A stretch of 17,354 nt of DNA from Flavobacteriaceae bacterium UBA1115 (GCA_002313325.1 DCBE01000005.1:1501-18854), one strand, 5' to 3'; counted from the first letter of the stretch, positions 7,951 through 15,024 are shown. The notes: generated from the letters alone by a model not told the origin. Program-made: numbers and translations.

Positions 7951-10696
7951 GCAGTAGCTTATACAAGCTTGATTTTTTATTGGCATTGATTTCCTCTGGT
8001 GTGCCAGTTGCCAACAAATGACCTCCGTTTATACCTCCTTCAGGCCCTAAATCAATAATATGATCTGCTTGTTCAATAAGACTGACGTTGTGTTCAATTA
8101 CGATTAGAGAATGACCACGCTCAATCAGAGCACGAAACGAGCCTACAAGCTTTTTGATATCGTGCATATGAAGTCCAGTCGTGGGTTCGTCAAAGAGGAA
8201 AAGGGTTTTTGTTTTTTGTTCTCCTTTCAACAAGAAAGTAGCGAGCTTAATGCGTTGTGCTTCACCACCCGAAAGGGTTGAGGACGATTGGCCCAAAGAA
8301 ACATAACCCATGCCCACGTTTTGAAGGGGCTGAAGACGGTCGCTGATTTTATTTTGCTGGTACTGTTTAAAAAAAGTAATGGCTTCATCTATGCTCATGG
8401 TCAGTACATCGTGAATGTTTTTGCCTTCAAAATTCACTTCAAGCAATTCCTTTTGAAAACGTTTTCCTGCGCAGTCGTCACAAACCAAGTCAACATCAGC
8501 CATAAACTGCATTTCAATCTTTACCGTTCCTTCTCCTTTGCAGTTAGGACAACGTCCACCATCAACGTTAAAGGAATAATGTTTAGTTTTATAACCTCGC
8601 TGTTTCGATAGCGCCTGACTGGCAAAAAGCTTTCTGATTTCGTCGTAAGCCTTGATATAAGTTACTGGGTTGGACCGTGAAGACAATCCGATCGGTTTCT
8701 GGCTTATGTATTTAATTTCTTGAAAGGTATCTAGGTCTCCATCTATACTACCAAACTCCCCCAGCTTATCACCATAAATAATTTTGGCTTTTCTGACAGC
8801 AGGCAGCAATATGTCTTTTACTAAGGTACTTTTTCCACTACCAGAAACTCCCGTGACCACAGTTAGCATTTGCAGGGGGAAAGACACGTCTATGTTCTTT
8901 AAGTTGTGTTCACGAGCCCCATTTATATGAACGAATTTCTTGGGTTTAATTCGCTTCTCTGGAATTTCTATTTGTGCGCGTTTGGAAAGGTATTTACCTG
9001 TCCAGGTTTCTGCCTTTAGGATTTCCTGAAAAGTACCTTGGGCTACAACCTCACCGCCAAAAACTCCTGCATCGGGGCCCAAATCAATGATTTCATCTGA
9101 AAAACGCATGATATCGTCGTCATGCTCAACAACAATTACTGTATTCCCCAAATCACGAAGTCCGTGCAACACTTCAACGAGCCTTTTTGTATCTTTTGGG
9201 TGTAAGCCAATACTCGGCTCATCGAGAATGTAAAGGGATCCAACCAAACTGCTGCCCAATGAAGTGGCTAGGTTAATGCGTTGGGACTCGCCTCCCGAAA
9301 GCGTACTGGCACGGCGGTTGAGCGTTAGGTATCCTAGCCCTACTTGCTGAAGAAACTGAAGTCGGTCTTTGATTTCTACCAATAATCTTCTTGCGATATG
9401 CTGTTGATGTTTGGTCAGTTTTAGGGTTGCGATCTCTTTTGCAAGATTGACAATAGGCATGTCGACTAAATCACTCATGCTGTATTTGTCAACACGAACG
9501 TATGAAGCTTTCTCATTCAATCTTTTTCCCCCACAGCTGCCGCATTTTGTTCTGCCTCTATACCTGGAGAGCATCACCCGATTTTGAATTTTATAGTTTT
9601 TGGCTTCAAGCTTGGCAAAAAATTGATTGATCCCACGGATACCTTTTGCGCCTTCCCACAAAAGCTTCTTTTGATCGCTGTTAAGCTCAAAATAAGGCTT
9701 GTGAACAGGGAAATCATGATCGTAGGCAGCATCGATAAAGTCATTTTTTAAAAGTTGTAAACGCTCGCCTTTCCAAGGGGCAACAGCACCTTCAAATACG
9801 GACAGGCTGGTATTGGGTATGACCAATTGCTCGTCAATACCAATTAAATCACCATAACCATCACAAGCTGTACATGCACCAAGCGGATTGTTGAAGCTAA
9901 ACATATGCTCGTTTGGAAGTGTAAACGCCATCCCGTCAAGGGCAAAGCGGTTTGAAAAAGTTTGATTTTTATTTTTTAATAAGCTGTGAACAACAACAGT
10001 ACCGTCGCCTTCATGAAAAGCCGTTTCAATGGACTCTGCAATTCTGTTAAAAGCATCTTCATCATGCTTAACAATGACGCGATCAACCACCAACGCAATC
10101 GTATCGGACTTTTTTGGCTTAAAGTTGTCTACACGCACCACGGCGTCGTTGACAAACAGCCGGGCATAGCCCTGTTGTTTGTATTGTTCTAAAATACCCT
10201 CAAGCGTACGGTTTTTGGTTACTAACATTGGTGCAAGAATCAACAGCTTAGATCCTTCTTCAAAATTTTTAACGTGCTCCAGTACGTCTTTCACATTGTT
10301 TTTCTTGACTACCCTACCAGAAATAGGGGAGTAGGTTACACCAATACGAGCAAACAACAACTTGAGGTAATCGTAAATTTCTGTGACGGTACCTACCGTA
10401 GAACGCGGGTTATTGCTGATTACTTTTTGCTCAATGGCAATAGCAGGTGCAATCCCTTTTATTTGTTCGACTTTTGGTTTGTTTAAGCGTCCTAAAAACT
10501 GTCTTGCGTAAGAAGATAAACTCTCTATGTAACGACGCTGACCTTCAGCATAGAGAGTGTCAAAGGCAAGACTTGATTTTCCCGAACCCGACAAACCCGT
10601 GATGACCACAAATTTATGTCTCGGTATTTGCACACTCACATTTTTGAGGTTGTGCATTTTTGCGCCGATAATTTGAATAGTTGCTTCTTTTTTCAA
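7940..10696 (-). CDS. uvrA: Excinuclease ABC subunit A (UvrA)
   Basis: UvrA scans DNA for bulky lesions and loads UvrB in nucleotide excision repair. This 918-residue protein shows both ABC ATPase modules: Walker A GLSGSGKS (34-41), signature LSGGES (466-471), Walker B LYILDEP (488-494), then the second set GVSGSGKST (616-624), LSGGEAQ (808-814) and LFLFDEP (832-838). The C-terminal zinc module is intact (C716-x2-C719 and C739-x2-C742), and a CGSCGGKRL motif is at 385-393. The first zinc module has only one CxxC pair (C275, C278); the usual upstream pair is absent. The only start possible before the upstream in-frame stop is TTG at 10694-10696. It diverges from the sigma gene across a 165-bp gap and converges on the flippase gene. 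Very secure call. Confidence 0.97.
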   Translation of the reverse strand: MKKEATIQIIGAKMHNLKNVSVQIPRHKFVVITGLSGSGKSSLAFDTLYAEGQRRYIESLSSYARQFLGRLNKPKVEQIKGIAPAIAIEQKVISNNPRSTVGTVTEIYDYLKLLFARIGVTYSPISGRVVKKNNVKDVLEHVKNFEEGSKLLILAPMLVTKNRTLEGILEQYKQQGYARLFVNDAVVRVDNFKPKKSDTIALVVDRVIVKHDEDAFNRIAESIETAFHEGDGTVVVHSLLKNKNQTFSNRFALDGMAFTLPNEHMFSFNNPLGACTACDGYGDLIGIDEQLVIPNTSLSVFEGAVAPWKGERLQLLKNDFIDAAYDHDFPVHKPYFELNSDQKKLLWEGAKGIRGINQFFAKLEAKNYKIQNRVMLSRYRGRTKCGSCGGKRLNEKASYVRVDKYSMSDLVDMPIVNLAKEIATLKLTKHQQHIARRLLVEIKDRLQFLQQVGLGYLTLNRRASTLSGGESQRINLATSLGSSLVGSLYILDEPSIGLHPKDTKRLVEVLHGLRDLGNTVIVVEHDDDIMRFSDEIIDLGPDAGVFGGEVVAQGTFQEILKAETWTGKYLSKRAQIEIPEKRIKPKKFVHINGAREHNLKNIDVSFPLQMLTVVTGVSGSGKSTLVKDILLPAVRKAKIIYGDKLGEFGSIDGDLDTFQEIKYISQKPIGLSSRSNPVTYIKAYDEIRKLFASQALSKQRGYKTKHYSFNVDGGRCPNCKGEGTVKIEMQFMADVDLVCDDCAGKRFQKELLEVNFEGKNIHDVLTMSIDEAITFFKQYQQNKISDRLQPLQNVGMGYVSLGQSSSTLSGGEAQRIKLATFLLKGEQKTKTLFLFDEPTTGLHMHDIKKLVGSFRALIERGHSLIVIEHNVSLIEQADHIIDLGPEGGINGGHLLATGTPEEINANKKSSLYKLLLND
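7956..7977 (+). terminator. Weak hairpin plus T-run after the glycan operon, inside the uvrA 3' end
   Basis: AGCTT (7956-7960), loop ATAC, AAGCT (7965-7969), then TGA and a run of six T. It follows the flippase stop by 6 bases and lies in the final codons of uvrA on the other strand. The stem is only 5 bp, so an intrinsic terminator is possible but weak. Confidence 0.33.
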
Positions 10697-10764
10697 TGCT
10701 TTTTAAACAAGATATAAATATATCAATTCGCTACCGATTTAAAAACGAGGTGGTGTTTTTTTAC

Positions 10765-10795
10765 GCTGTTAAATATAATTTTTTATATTTACAGC
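10765..10795. promoter_or_regulatory. 31-bp AT-rich dyad between uvrA and the ECF sigma gene
   Basis: GCTGTTAAATATAA and TTATATTTACAGC are inverted copies differing by one extra T, separated by four T. The dyad sits in the middle of the 165-bp gap between two genes transcribed away from each other, so it is not a terminator for either. Each arm also carries TATATTTA, one base off the TAnnTTTG -7 box, on both strands. It could be an operator or a bidirectional promoter core; the regulator is unknown. Confidence 0.45.
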
Positions 10796-10861
10796 ATAAT
10801 TATTGCCTATAAAAAAGACATATACTCAACTAAATTTTAAGCTTTTTAAACAGAGTTACAT

Positions 10862-11443
10862 ATGTCTATGCTCCCCGATAATATACTTATTCAACAGTAT
10901 CTGGATGGTGATAACGAATCTTTCGAAATCCTTTTTTCCAAATATAAACAACGTATCTACAGCTTTATCTATTCCAAACTAAGTGATAGAAGAATTGCAG
11001 ATGATGTTTTTCAAGATACTTTCATCAAAGTAATTCAATCCCTTAAAAAAGGCACCTACGACGAAAAGGGGCGTTTTGTTTCTTGGGTGATGCGAATTGC
11101 ACATAACCTTATCATTGATCATTTTAGACGTCAACAGCGCATGCCCATGTATCACACCAATGATAGCGAACAAGATGTTTTTTATCGCTTATCAGAGCCC
11201 TCTAAAAGCATTGAAGACATGATTATCGATAGTCAAATTAAAACAGACATCAATGCACTTATGCTTGAGCTGCCGCAAAATCAATTCGAAGTTTTGAAAA
11301 TGCGGTTGTATCAAAACATGAGCTTCAAGGAGATTGCTGAAAGAACCAATGTGAGCATCAATACTTCCTTGGGGAGAATGCGATATGGTCTTATTAATTT
11401 GAGAAAATTAATAGAGGAACGAAATTTGACCATGACACAATAA
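10862..11443 (+). CDS. ECF-family RNA polymerase sigma factor
   Basis: A 193-residue sigma-70 family factor of the extracytoplasmic-function type. Region sigma2 covers about residues 10-92 (YLDGDNESFEILFSKY, then ADDVFQDTFIKV, the core-binding/-10 recognition helix, and FVSWVMRIAHNLIIDHFRR). Region sigma4 covers about 128-185, with helix-turn-helix MSFKEIAERTNVSINTSLGR and the following RMRYGLINLRK. No anti-sigma factor with a membrane segment is adjacent. Instead a 46-codon gene follows after 34 bases. ATG at 10862 is taken as the start; a second ATG two codons later is equally possible. I recall the order sigma, small gene, nth, bcp in other flavobacteria, but that is memory, not a search. 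Target regulon unknown; neighbours suggest stress or DNA repair. Confidence 0.93.
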   Translation: MSMLPDNILIQQYLDGDNESFEILFSKYKQRIYSFIYSKLSDRRIADDVFQDTFIKVIQSLKKGTYDEKGRFVSWVMRIAHNLIIDHFRRQQRMPMYHTNDSEQDVFYRLSEPSKSIEDMIIDSQIKTDINALMLELPQNQFEVLKMRLYQNMSFKEIAERTNVSINTSLGRMRYGLINLRKLIEERNLTMTQ

Positions 11444-11477
11444 AAGCATTAGCGAATCGTTATCCAAAAAATAATTT

Positions 11478-11618
11478 ATGGATAAATTTTACACGCTACC
11501 TTTTCAACACAAAACACCTAAACCAAGTAAGAAGTCAGTTGCGCTTATTCTACAATATGCAGCAGCTTACAATCCAGTTAAATCAGCTAAAGGATACATA
11601 AATACAATTGATAATTAG
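11478..11618 (+). CDS. 46-residue small protein downstream of the sigma factor
   Basis: A 46-codon frame beginning MDKFYTLPFQ and ending INTIDN. It contains a basic proline-containing patch (HKTPKPSKKS, residues 11-20) followed by an amphipathic helix-like stretch (VALILQYAAAYN, 21-32). No signal peptide or clear membrane segment is present. It lies 34 bases after the sigma gene on the same strand and its TAG overlaps the nth stop codon by 4 bases on the opposite strand. The clean start, the protein-like composition and my recollection of similar short genes after this sigma factor in other Bacteroidota support reality. Possible roles include a co-regulator or inhibitor of the sigma factor, but nothing in the sequence proves it. 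Confidence 0.6.
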   Translation: MDKFYTLPFQHKTPKPSKKSVALILQYAAAYNPVKSAKGYINTIDN

Positions 11619-11629
11619 CAATTGTGTTT
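11600..11629. terminator. AT-rich hairpin at the convergent ends of the sigma/small-gene unit and nth
   Basis: ACAATTG (11604-11610) and CAATTGT (11619-11625) pair across an 8-base loop. With a T-G pair and three more A-T pairs the stem extends to 11 bp (11600-11629). The stem spans both stop codons. The T-run after it is interrupted (GTTTCTTT), so it is a plausible but weak terminator, or an mRNA 3'-end stabilising stem, usable from both sides. Confidence 0.38.
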
Positions 11630-12262
11630 CTTTAGCACACTTTTTCTGCCAATGGTTTTTGTGATAATATCTTTAGATAAATCCCATCCACGTGCAGGAC
11701 AATACTCACGTCCATACCAGATGATTTGAAGGTGTAGATCGTTCCATTTTTCTTTTGGGAATAAACGCTTGGCATCTCTTTCTGTTTGCACCACACTTTT
11801 TCCGTTCGAAAAACCCCAACGATACATCAGTCGGTGAATGTGGGTATCAACTGGAAATGCAGGAACGTCAAAAGCCTGTGCCATGACAACACTAGCTGTT
11901 TTGTGCCCAACTGCAGGCAACGCCTCAAGCGCTTCGAAACTTTGGGGTACTTTCCCACCATGCTTATCCAAAAGTATGTGTGACAAGCCGTGGATCCCTT
12001 TTGATTTCATAGGGGATAAGCCAACAGGCTTTATGATTTCTCTAATTTGTTCAATGCTCATTTTAATCATATCAGTAGGATTATCTGCCCTGGCAAAAAG
12101 CTTGGGCGTAATCTGATTTACACGTACATCAGTACTTTGCGCCGATAGCAATACGGCAATTAGCAAAGTATAGGAATCTTTGTGATCCAACGGAATGGGA
12201 ATGGTAGGATATAGCTCCGCTAATTTATTTATCGTAAAATGTACCTTATCGGCTTTATTCAT
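11615..12262 (-). CDS. nth: Endonuclease III-type DNA glycosylase/AP lyase without the iron-sulfur cysteines
   Basis: Nth removes oxidised pyrimidines and nicks abasic sites in base-excision repair. The 215-residue protein starting at ATG 12262 has the helix-hairpin-helix region LPAVGHKTASVV with catalytic Lys121 and VDTHIHR with catalytic Asp139. It also has the family block LIAVLLSAQSTDVRVNQITP. The C-terminus differs from textbook Nth: after GREYC (Cys188) the next Cys is the final residue, so the C-x6-C-x2-C-x5-C iron-sulfur loop is missing. The frame is open 33 codons further upstream, but that extension would run into bcp and has no family likeness. It diverges from bcp across 32 bases and overlaps the small gene's stop. 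Confidence 0.92.
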   Translation of the reverse strand: MNKADKVHFTINKLAELYPTIPIPLDHKDSYTLLIAVLLSAQSTDVRVNQITPKLFARADNPTDMIKMSIEQIREIIKPVGLSPMKSKGIHGLSHILLDKHGGKVPQSFEALEALPAVGHKTASVVMAQAFDVPAFPVDTHIHRLMYRWGFSNGKSVVQTERDAKRLFPKEKWNDLHLQIIWYGREYCPARGWDLSKDIITKTIGRKSVLKKHNC

Positions 12263-12294
12263 TTTTGTATTTTTAAAGCCTAAAAATAAACAAA

Positions 12295-12744
12295 ATGCTA
12301 CAAGAAGGAGATCAACTACCTGCTTTTTCAGGTTTAAATCATTTGGGAGAACCCATTTCACATCAAGATTACACAGGAAAAAAGCTCATAGTGTTCTTTT
12401 ATCCACGTGCCAATACACCCGGTTGTACGGCTGAAGCCTGTAATTTAAGTGATAATTATGCCACACTTAAAGCCGAAGGTTATGAATTGCTGGGCGTAAG
12501 TGCTGATAGCGTAAAGAAACAAGCAAGTTTCGCCACCAAGTTTTCATTTCCTTATCCTTTATTGGCCGACGAAGATCACAGTGCTATTGAAGCCTTTGGC
12601 GTTTGGGGGCCCAAAAAGTTTCAAGGAAGAGAATATGAAGGCATCATCAGAACTACTTTTGTGATTAATGAAGCGGGTACTATTGTACGCGTTATTAACA
12701 AGGTCAAAACCAAGGATCACGCTGCTCAAATTCTGGAAGGCTAG
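12295..12744 (+). CDS. bcp: Thioredoxin-dependent peroxiredoxin, Bcp/PrxQ type
   Basis: A 149-residue cytosolic peroxidase that reduces hydrogen peroxide and organic hydroperoxides using thioredoxin. It shows the peroxiredoxin active site YPRANTPGCTAEAC with peroxidatic Cys44 and resolving Cys49, in the C-x4-C spacing of the atypical two-cysteine PrxQ group. The stretch LLGVSADSVKKQASFATKFSFPYPLLAD is also typical, as is an intact length of about 150 residues. It diverges from nth; the 32-bp gap holds TATTTTTA on each strand, one base off the -7 box. A clear stem-loop with a T-run follows its stop codon. Its place beside nth and uvrA fits oxidative-damage defence. Confidence 0.95.
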   Translation: MLQEGDQLPAFSGLNHLGEPISHQDYTGKKLIVFFYPRANTPGCTAEACNLSDNYATLKAEGYELLGVSADSVKKQASFATKFSFPYPLLADEDHSAIEAFGVWGPKKFQGREYEGIIRTTFVINEAGTIVRVINKVKTKDHAAQILEG

Positions 12745-12746
12745 TC

Positions 12747-12776
12747 CTATTTGCTTTTGAAGCCAAATAGTTTTTT
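12747..12776 (+). terminator. Intrinsic terminator of bcp, embedded in the opposing gene's last codons
   Basis: CTATTTG (12747-12753) pairs with CAAATAG (12764-12770), extended by CTT/AAG with one bulged C, leaving a TTG loop, followed by six T and TATTT. It begins 3 bases after the bcp stop and encodes the final residues and stop of the convergent gene. The best terminator in the window. Confidence 0.65.
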
Positions 12777-14183
12777 ATTTATAATTAGCTTGGAAATGCC
12801 CTCTGGCAGTTTGTTTTCCCAGCCCTTTTCACCTTTCTTGATTTGTTCCAGAATATCTCTTGAAAATATCTTCATATCCTCGGTATTGTAATCTAGGATA
12901 TCAACTACTTTGTCGTTGTATTTAAAAAAGTTGTAAAGCTCTTTTAGTCTTGGATTAACTCTAAGGGTATTGCTGTCGGTTATCTTGCCTGTCTCTGGAT
13001 CAATAATGGGGTAGAGGTATACTTTTAAGTTTTTGAAAAACAGTTTGCCAAAAGCCTCTAGAATACCACCACTTAAGTTGCGGTAATACTTTTCGTTAAA
13101 GATTTCGATAAGGTTGTTTACCCCCATGGTTAGGCGAATTTTCTTTTTGGTATATTCTGAGAAATACTCAACTAACTTGTAGTATTCTTTGAAATTGGAT
13201 ATCATTACGGTTTGTCCCAGCGAACACAACAGCTTTGCGCGGTCCATAAAGTCTTCCTCGTCAATGGCGCCCGTGGTCATCAAGTTAGAGAGCGTAATTT
13301 CAAAAATAACAAGTGAATTATCTGGGTCAGAATCGGGTTCTTTCTCAAATATGCTAATTGATTTGCGATACATATCCACATTCACTTTTGTAACAGGCCG
13401 GAAACTTCCCCTAATGGCAATGATGTTTTTCTTGTAAAGTTCTCTCGCGGGAAGAAGGTTGTTACCGTCAGGGCCAAACATAACGGCATCTGTCATGCCA
13501 AGTCGGACAAGCTCCAAACTCATTACCCTATTGTCAATGTCTTTAAAAAGTGGCCCTGTAAAATTGATAGTGTCAATCTCTATGGCATCGCGATCAATGT
13601 GGTCATAGAGGTATTGAAGCATTTTTTTTGGTCTGTCGTTTTGATAAAAGGCCCCGTAAATTAAATTGACCCCAATCACACCCAGCGTAAGTTGCTGTGT
13701 TTTGGTATCATTTTCACGAAATCGCACGTGAGTTGTAATCATCGAATAGGGTAGATCAGGTGCGGTTTGAAAACGTATAACCATCCAGCCGTGTCCTTTA
13801 AACTTCTTGGCAAAGTCAATAGTAGTAACCGTATTGGCAAATGCAAAAAACAGTTTGTCCTTATTTTTAGACCTGTCAATGCGCTTTTCGAGGAGGCTTA
13901 TTTCCCAATCCAACATTTTATTTAGTCGGGATTCTGAAACATACCTGCTATCGTTTTCTCTACCATAAATGGCATCACTGAAGTCTTTGTCGTAGGCACT
14001 CATGGTTTTGGCAATGGTACCTGAGGCACCACCACACCTAAAAAAATGACGCGCTACTTCTTGACCAGCACCTATTTCAGCAAAGGTGCCGTAGATGTTG
14101 TCATTCAGATTAATGCGAAGTGCTTTTGCTTCTAACGAAGGGGTATTTTCAAATGGATGATCTCCTGCCAGTTGGATAGCCAT
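12747..14183 (-). CDS. Conserved Bacteroidota protein of unknown function (~478 residues)
   Basis: A soluble protein with no signal peptide and no membrane segments. Conserved-looking blocks in order are AGDHPFENT, NDNIYGTFAEIGAGQEVARHFF, GGASGTIAKTMSAYDKDFSDAIYG, FFAFANTVTTIDFAKKFKGHGW, GVIGVNLIYGAF, INFTGPLFKDIDNRVMSLELVRLGMTDAVMFGP, LLCSLGQTVMISNF, RLTMGVNNL and LSGGILEAFGKLFF. I recognise these as a family common across Bacteroidota that is sometimes labelled TonB-dependent receptor or a nicotinate-nucleotide enzyme. The sequence supports neither: there is no barrel, plug or TonB box, and no nucleotidyltransferase HxGH motif. The ATG at 14183 is chosen over one 13 codons upstream because AIQLAGDHPFENT matches the remembered family start and a -7 box lies just ahead. 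Function unknown. Confidence 0.85.
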   Translation of the reverse strand: MAIQLAGDHPFENTPSLEAKALRINLNDNIYGTFAEIGAGQEVARHFFRCGGASGTIAKTMSAYDKDFSDAIYGRENDSRYVSESRLNKMLDWEISLLEKRIDRSKNKDKLFFAFANTVTTIDFAKKFKGHGWMVIRFQTAPDLPYSMITTHVRFRENDTKTQQLTLGVIGVNLIYGAFYQNDRPKKMLQYLYDHIDRDAIEIDTINFTGPLFKDIDNRVMSLELVRLGMTDAVMFGPDGNNLLPARELYKKNIIAIRGSFRPVTKVNVDMYRKSISIFEKEPDSDPDNSLVIFEITLSNLMTTGAIDEEDFMDRAKLLCSLGQTVMISNFKEYYKLVEYFSEYTKKKIRLTMGVNNLIEIFNEKYYRNLSGGILEAFGKLFFKNLKVYLYPIIDPETGKITDSNTLRVNPRLKELYNFFKYNDKVVDILDYNTEDMKIFSRDILEQIKKGEKGWENKLPEGISKLIINKKLFGFKSK

Positions 14184-14198
14184 GCATATAGGTTTTTT

Positions 14199-14206
14199 CA
14201 AAATTA
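14199..14206 (-). promoter_or_regulatory. Candidate -7 box (TAATTTTG) for the conserved unknown gene
   Basis: Reading on the minus strand, TAATTTTG matches TAnnTTTG exactly and ends 15 bases before the ATG at 14183. No good -33 TTTG is present at 19 bases upstream. If used, transcription would start after the alternative upstream ATG (14222), supporting the shorter protein. Confidence 0.42.
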
Positions 14207-14240
14207 TGAAACTTATCCACAAGGATGCACATCTTTAGTG

Positions 14241-14248
14241 TAATTTTG
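14241..14248 (+). promoter_or_regulatory. Candidate -7 box (TAATTTTG) for the MBL-fold gene
   Basis: TAATTTTG on the plus strand matches the -7 consensus, only 4 bases before the GTG start at 14253. If real, the message would be leaderless or start within the first codons. No clear -33 element is seen. Confidence 0.33.
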
Positions 14249-14252
14249 TACT

Positions 14253-15023
14253 GTGGCTCTAAAAGTTTATTTTCTCGGCACCGGTACTTCACAAGGCATA
14301 CCCATAATTGGTAGCACACATCCCGTTTGTTTGAGCGAAAATCCAAAAGACAAACGACTGCGATCTTCCATATGGGTGCAGTGGGACGACATGGACATAG
14401 TGGTGGATTGTGGACCTGACTTTAGGCAACAAATGCTCAAAAGCAACTGCCCCAAGGTTGATGCGCTCTTATTTACACACGAACACGCCGACCATACCGC
14501 TGGTCTTGATGATATACGCCCATTCGCTTTTAAAGTTGGTGCGCTTCCTGTTTATGGTCTTGTACGTGTTATGGAAAATTTATCAAGGAGATTTGATTAC
14601 ATTTTTAGTGATAAAAACAAATATCCAGGCGCACCGTCTCTAACTACTACCGCAATTGACCCGAGCAAGCCTTTTGTAGTGGCTTCTAAGACCATAACAC
14701 CTATAGTCGTGACACATTATGGCTTGGAGGTGTTGGGCTTCCGATTTGGCCCCTTTGCCTATATCACGGATATGTTTTCAATGACAGACACTGAAGCAGA
14801 AAAATTGGATAGGGTAGAAGTACTTGTTATCAATGCATTACGTATTGAGCCACACCCATCACATTTGCACCTAGATGCAGCCATTGACTTTGCCCAGAGG
14901 ATAGGCGCAAATCAAACTTATTTTACCCATATTAGTCACCGTCTTGGTTTCCACGATGAAGTGCAAGCCTCATTGCCACCAAATATAAAACTGGCCTATG
15001 ACAATCTAACAATTTCCCTGTAG
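14253..15023 (+). CDS. Metallo-beta-lactamase-fold hydrolase, PhnP-like
   Basis: A 256-residue cytosolic metallohydrolase. The N-terminus FLGTGTSQGIPIIG and the HPVCLSENPKDKRLRSS block are typical of the PhnP/RNase Z-related branch. The metal ligands are visible: HEHADH (His76, His78, Asp80, His81), THYG (His155), TDM (Asp173) and the late HISHR (His226/His229). PhnP cleaves cyclic ribose phosphates in phosphonate breakdown, but no phn genes are nearby. The substrate here is likely a phosphodiester, unproven. GTG at 14253 is the start, as MALKVYFLGTG is the expected N-terminus and no ATG is available. The 59-codon gene follows directly after it. Confidence 0.9.
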   Translation: MALKVYFLGTGTSQGIPIIGSTHPVCLSENPKDKRLRSSIWVQWDDMDIVVDCGPDFRQQMLKSNCPKVDALLFTHEHADHTAGLDDIRPFAFKVGALPVYGLVRVMENLSRRFDYIFSDKNKYPGAPSLTTTAIDPSKPFVVASKTITPIVVTHYGLEVLGFRFGPFAYITDMFSMTDTEAEKLDRVEVLVINALRIEPHPSHLHLDAAIDFAQRIGANQTYFTHISHRLGFHDEVQASLPPNIKLAYDNLTISL

Positions 15024-15024
15024 C

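Noticed and set aside
12263..12361. 33-codon N-terminal extension of nth, giving a 248-residue protein
   Set aside because: The extension overlaps the start of the divergent bcp gene, has no family likeness, and MNKADKV at 12262 is the natural Nth start.
12747..14183. TonB-dependent receptor as the name for the conserved unknown protein
   Set aside because: No signal peptide, plug domain, TonB box or beta-barrel pattern can be seen; the protein looks cytosolic.
14184..14222. 13-codon upstream start for the conserved unknown protein
   Set aside because: The extension is hydrophobic and unlike the soluble family start; a -7 box lies between the two start codons.
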